From an uncultured euryarchaeote (GTDB lineage: Archaea > Thermoplasmatota > Poseidoniia > Poseidoniales > Poseidoniaceae), in contig CALGEM010000089.1 of assembly GCA_937881505.1 (NCBI GenBank), positions 1 to 15,309 of the forward strand: a stretch of 15,309 nucleotides of DNA, given 5' to 3'. Position 1 is the stretch's first letter. The number at the start of each line of letters is the position of its first letter. The position numbers and the translations under genes are program-made. This document shows, piece after piece, positions 14,990 through 15,309 of this stretch. The notes under the pieces are model-generated. The model made no database searches and was not told the DNA's origin. It worked only from the letters and a program-made list of their open reading frames with translations.

Positions 14990-15309
14990 TCACTTTTTCA
15001 GCATCTTGGCCAAGAACTGTCCTGTTGCGCTATCTTTGACCTTCGCCACATCTTCAGGTGTGCCTTCTGCGATGACTTGCCCACCGCGTTCTCCGCCCTC
15101 GGGGCCCAAATCAATCACCCAATCGCAGGATTTCACGACATCGAGGTGATGTTCAATGATGATCATGGTGTGGCCCTTGTCGCGAAGTTGTTGCAAGACA
15201 GTGATAAGTTTGGCAACATCGCTGAACGACAGTCCGGTGGTGGGCTCGTCAAGGATGTAGACGGTGTGTTTGTTTGGCATTCGTCGCAGTTCGCTTGCGA
15301 GTTTAACAC
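14990..15309 (-). CDS. uvrA: Excinuclease ABC subunit A (UvrA), C-terminal fragment, cut by window edge
   Basis: The last 105 residues of UvrA are visible; the frame stays open to the right edge, so the gene begins outside. YILDEPTTGL is the second ATPase Walker B and D-loop, followed by IIIEHHLD with the switch His, then DLGPEGGERGG and AEGTPEDVA, which are nearly invariant UvrA tail motifs. UvrA finds bulky DNA damage and loads UvrB in nucleotide excision repair. Bacterial-type UvrABC is found in many mesophilic archaea, probably by ancient transfer. It ends 63 bases before purL on the same strand, so readthrough into the purine operon is possible. Confidence 0.96.
   Translation of the reverse strand, partial: VKLASELRRMPNKHTVYILDEPTTGLSFSDVAKLITVLQQLRDKGHTMIIIEHHLDVVKSCDWVIDLGPEGGERGGQVIAEGTPEDVAKVKDSATGQFLAKMLKK

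Overview
The window looks like a contiguous piece of a planktonic marine euryarchaeon, most likely Marine Group II (Candidatus Poseidoniales). Four things point there: an archaeal ether-lipid enzyme (geranylgeranylglyceryl phosphate synthase), a proteorhodopsin-type light-driven pump with a bacterial-style signal peptide, a giant secreted protease full of DxDGDG calcium-binding repeats of the kind common in MGII genomes, and GGTGA-type ribosome binding sites. The lineage call is inference from gene content. No rRNA, tRNA, CRISPR array or mobile element was seen, and no gene-free stretch exceeds about 190 bases.

Layout. 1-3746 (+): 3' part of a cell-surface subtilisin-like protease anchored by a C-terminal membrane helix; its start and catalytic Asp lie upstream of the window. 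3931-6299 (+): an actin-family ATPase closely resembling MamK, the magnetosome-filament actin, followed by a long cytoplasmic coiled-coil protein; two hairpins sit in the short gap between them. 6301-7113 (-): geranylgeranylglyceryl phosphate synthase, convergent with the coiled-coil gene (1 base apart) and divergent from 7210-8976 (+), an MsbA-like ABC half-transporter. 9058-9924 (+): a proton-pumping rhodopsin with a D-T-K pump motif and a green-type tuning residue, behind a probable near-leaderless promoter and followed by a strong UNCG-loop hairpin. 10005-14926 (-): a purine operon read from right to left, PurS-PurS-PurL fusion, then PurQ (1-base stop/start overlap), then a multispanning acyltransferase 9 bases further on. 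14990-15309 (-): C-terminal end of UvrA, running off the right edge.

How the genes fit together. PurL and PurQ form the FGAM synthase of purine synthesis. The lipid enzyme and the ABC exporter share one divergent intergenic region, which could link lipid synthesis with lipid export, although that is only proximity. The most interesting unit is the MamK-like actin with its coiled-coil neighbour: a candidate two-component filament system in a non-magnetotactic archaeon. The rhodopsin stands alone, with no retinal or carotenoid genes in the window.
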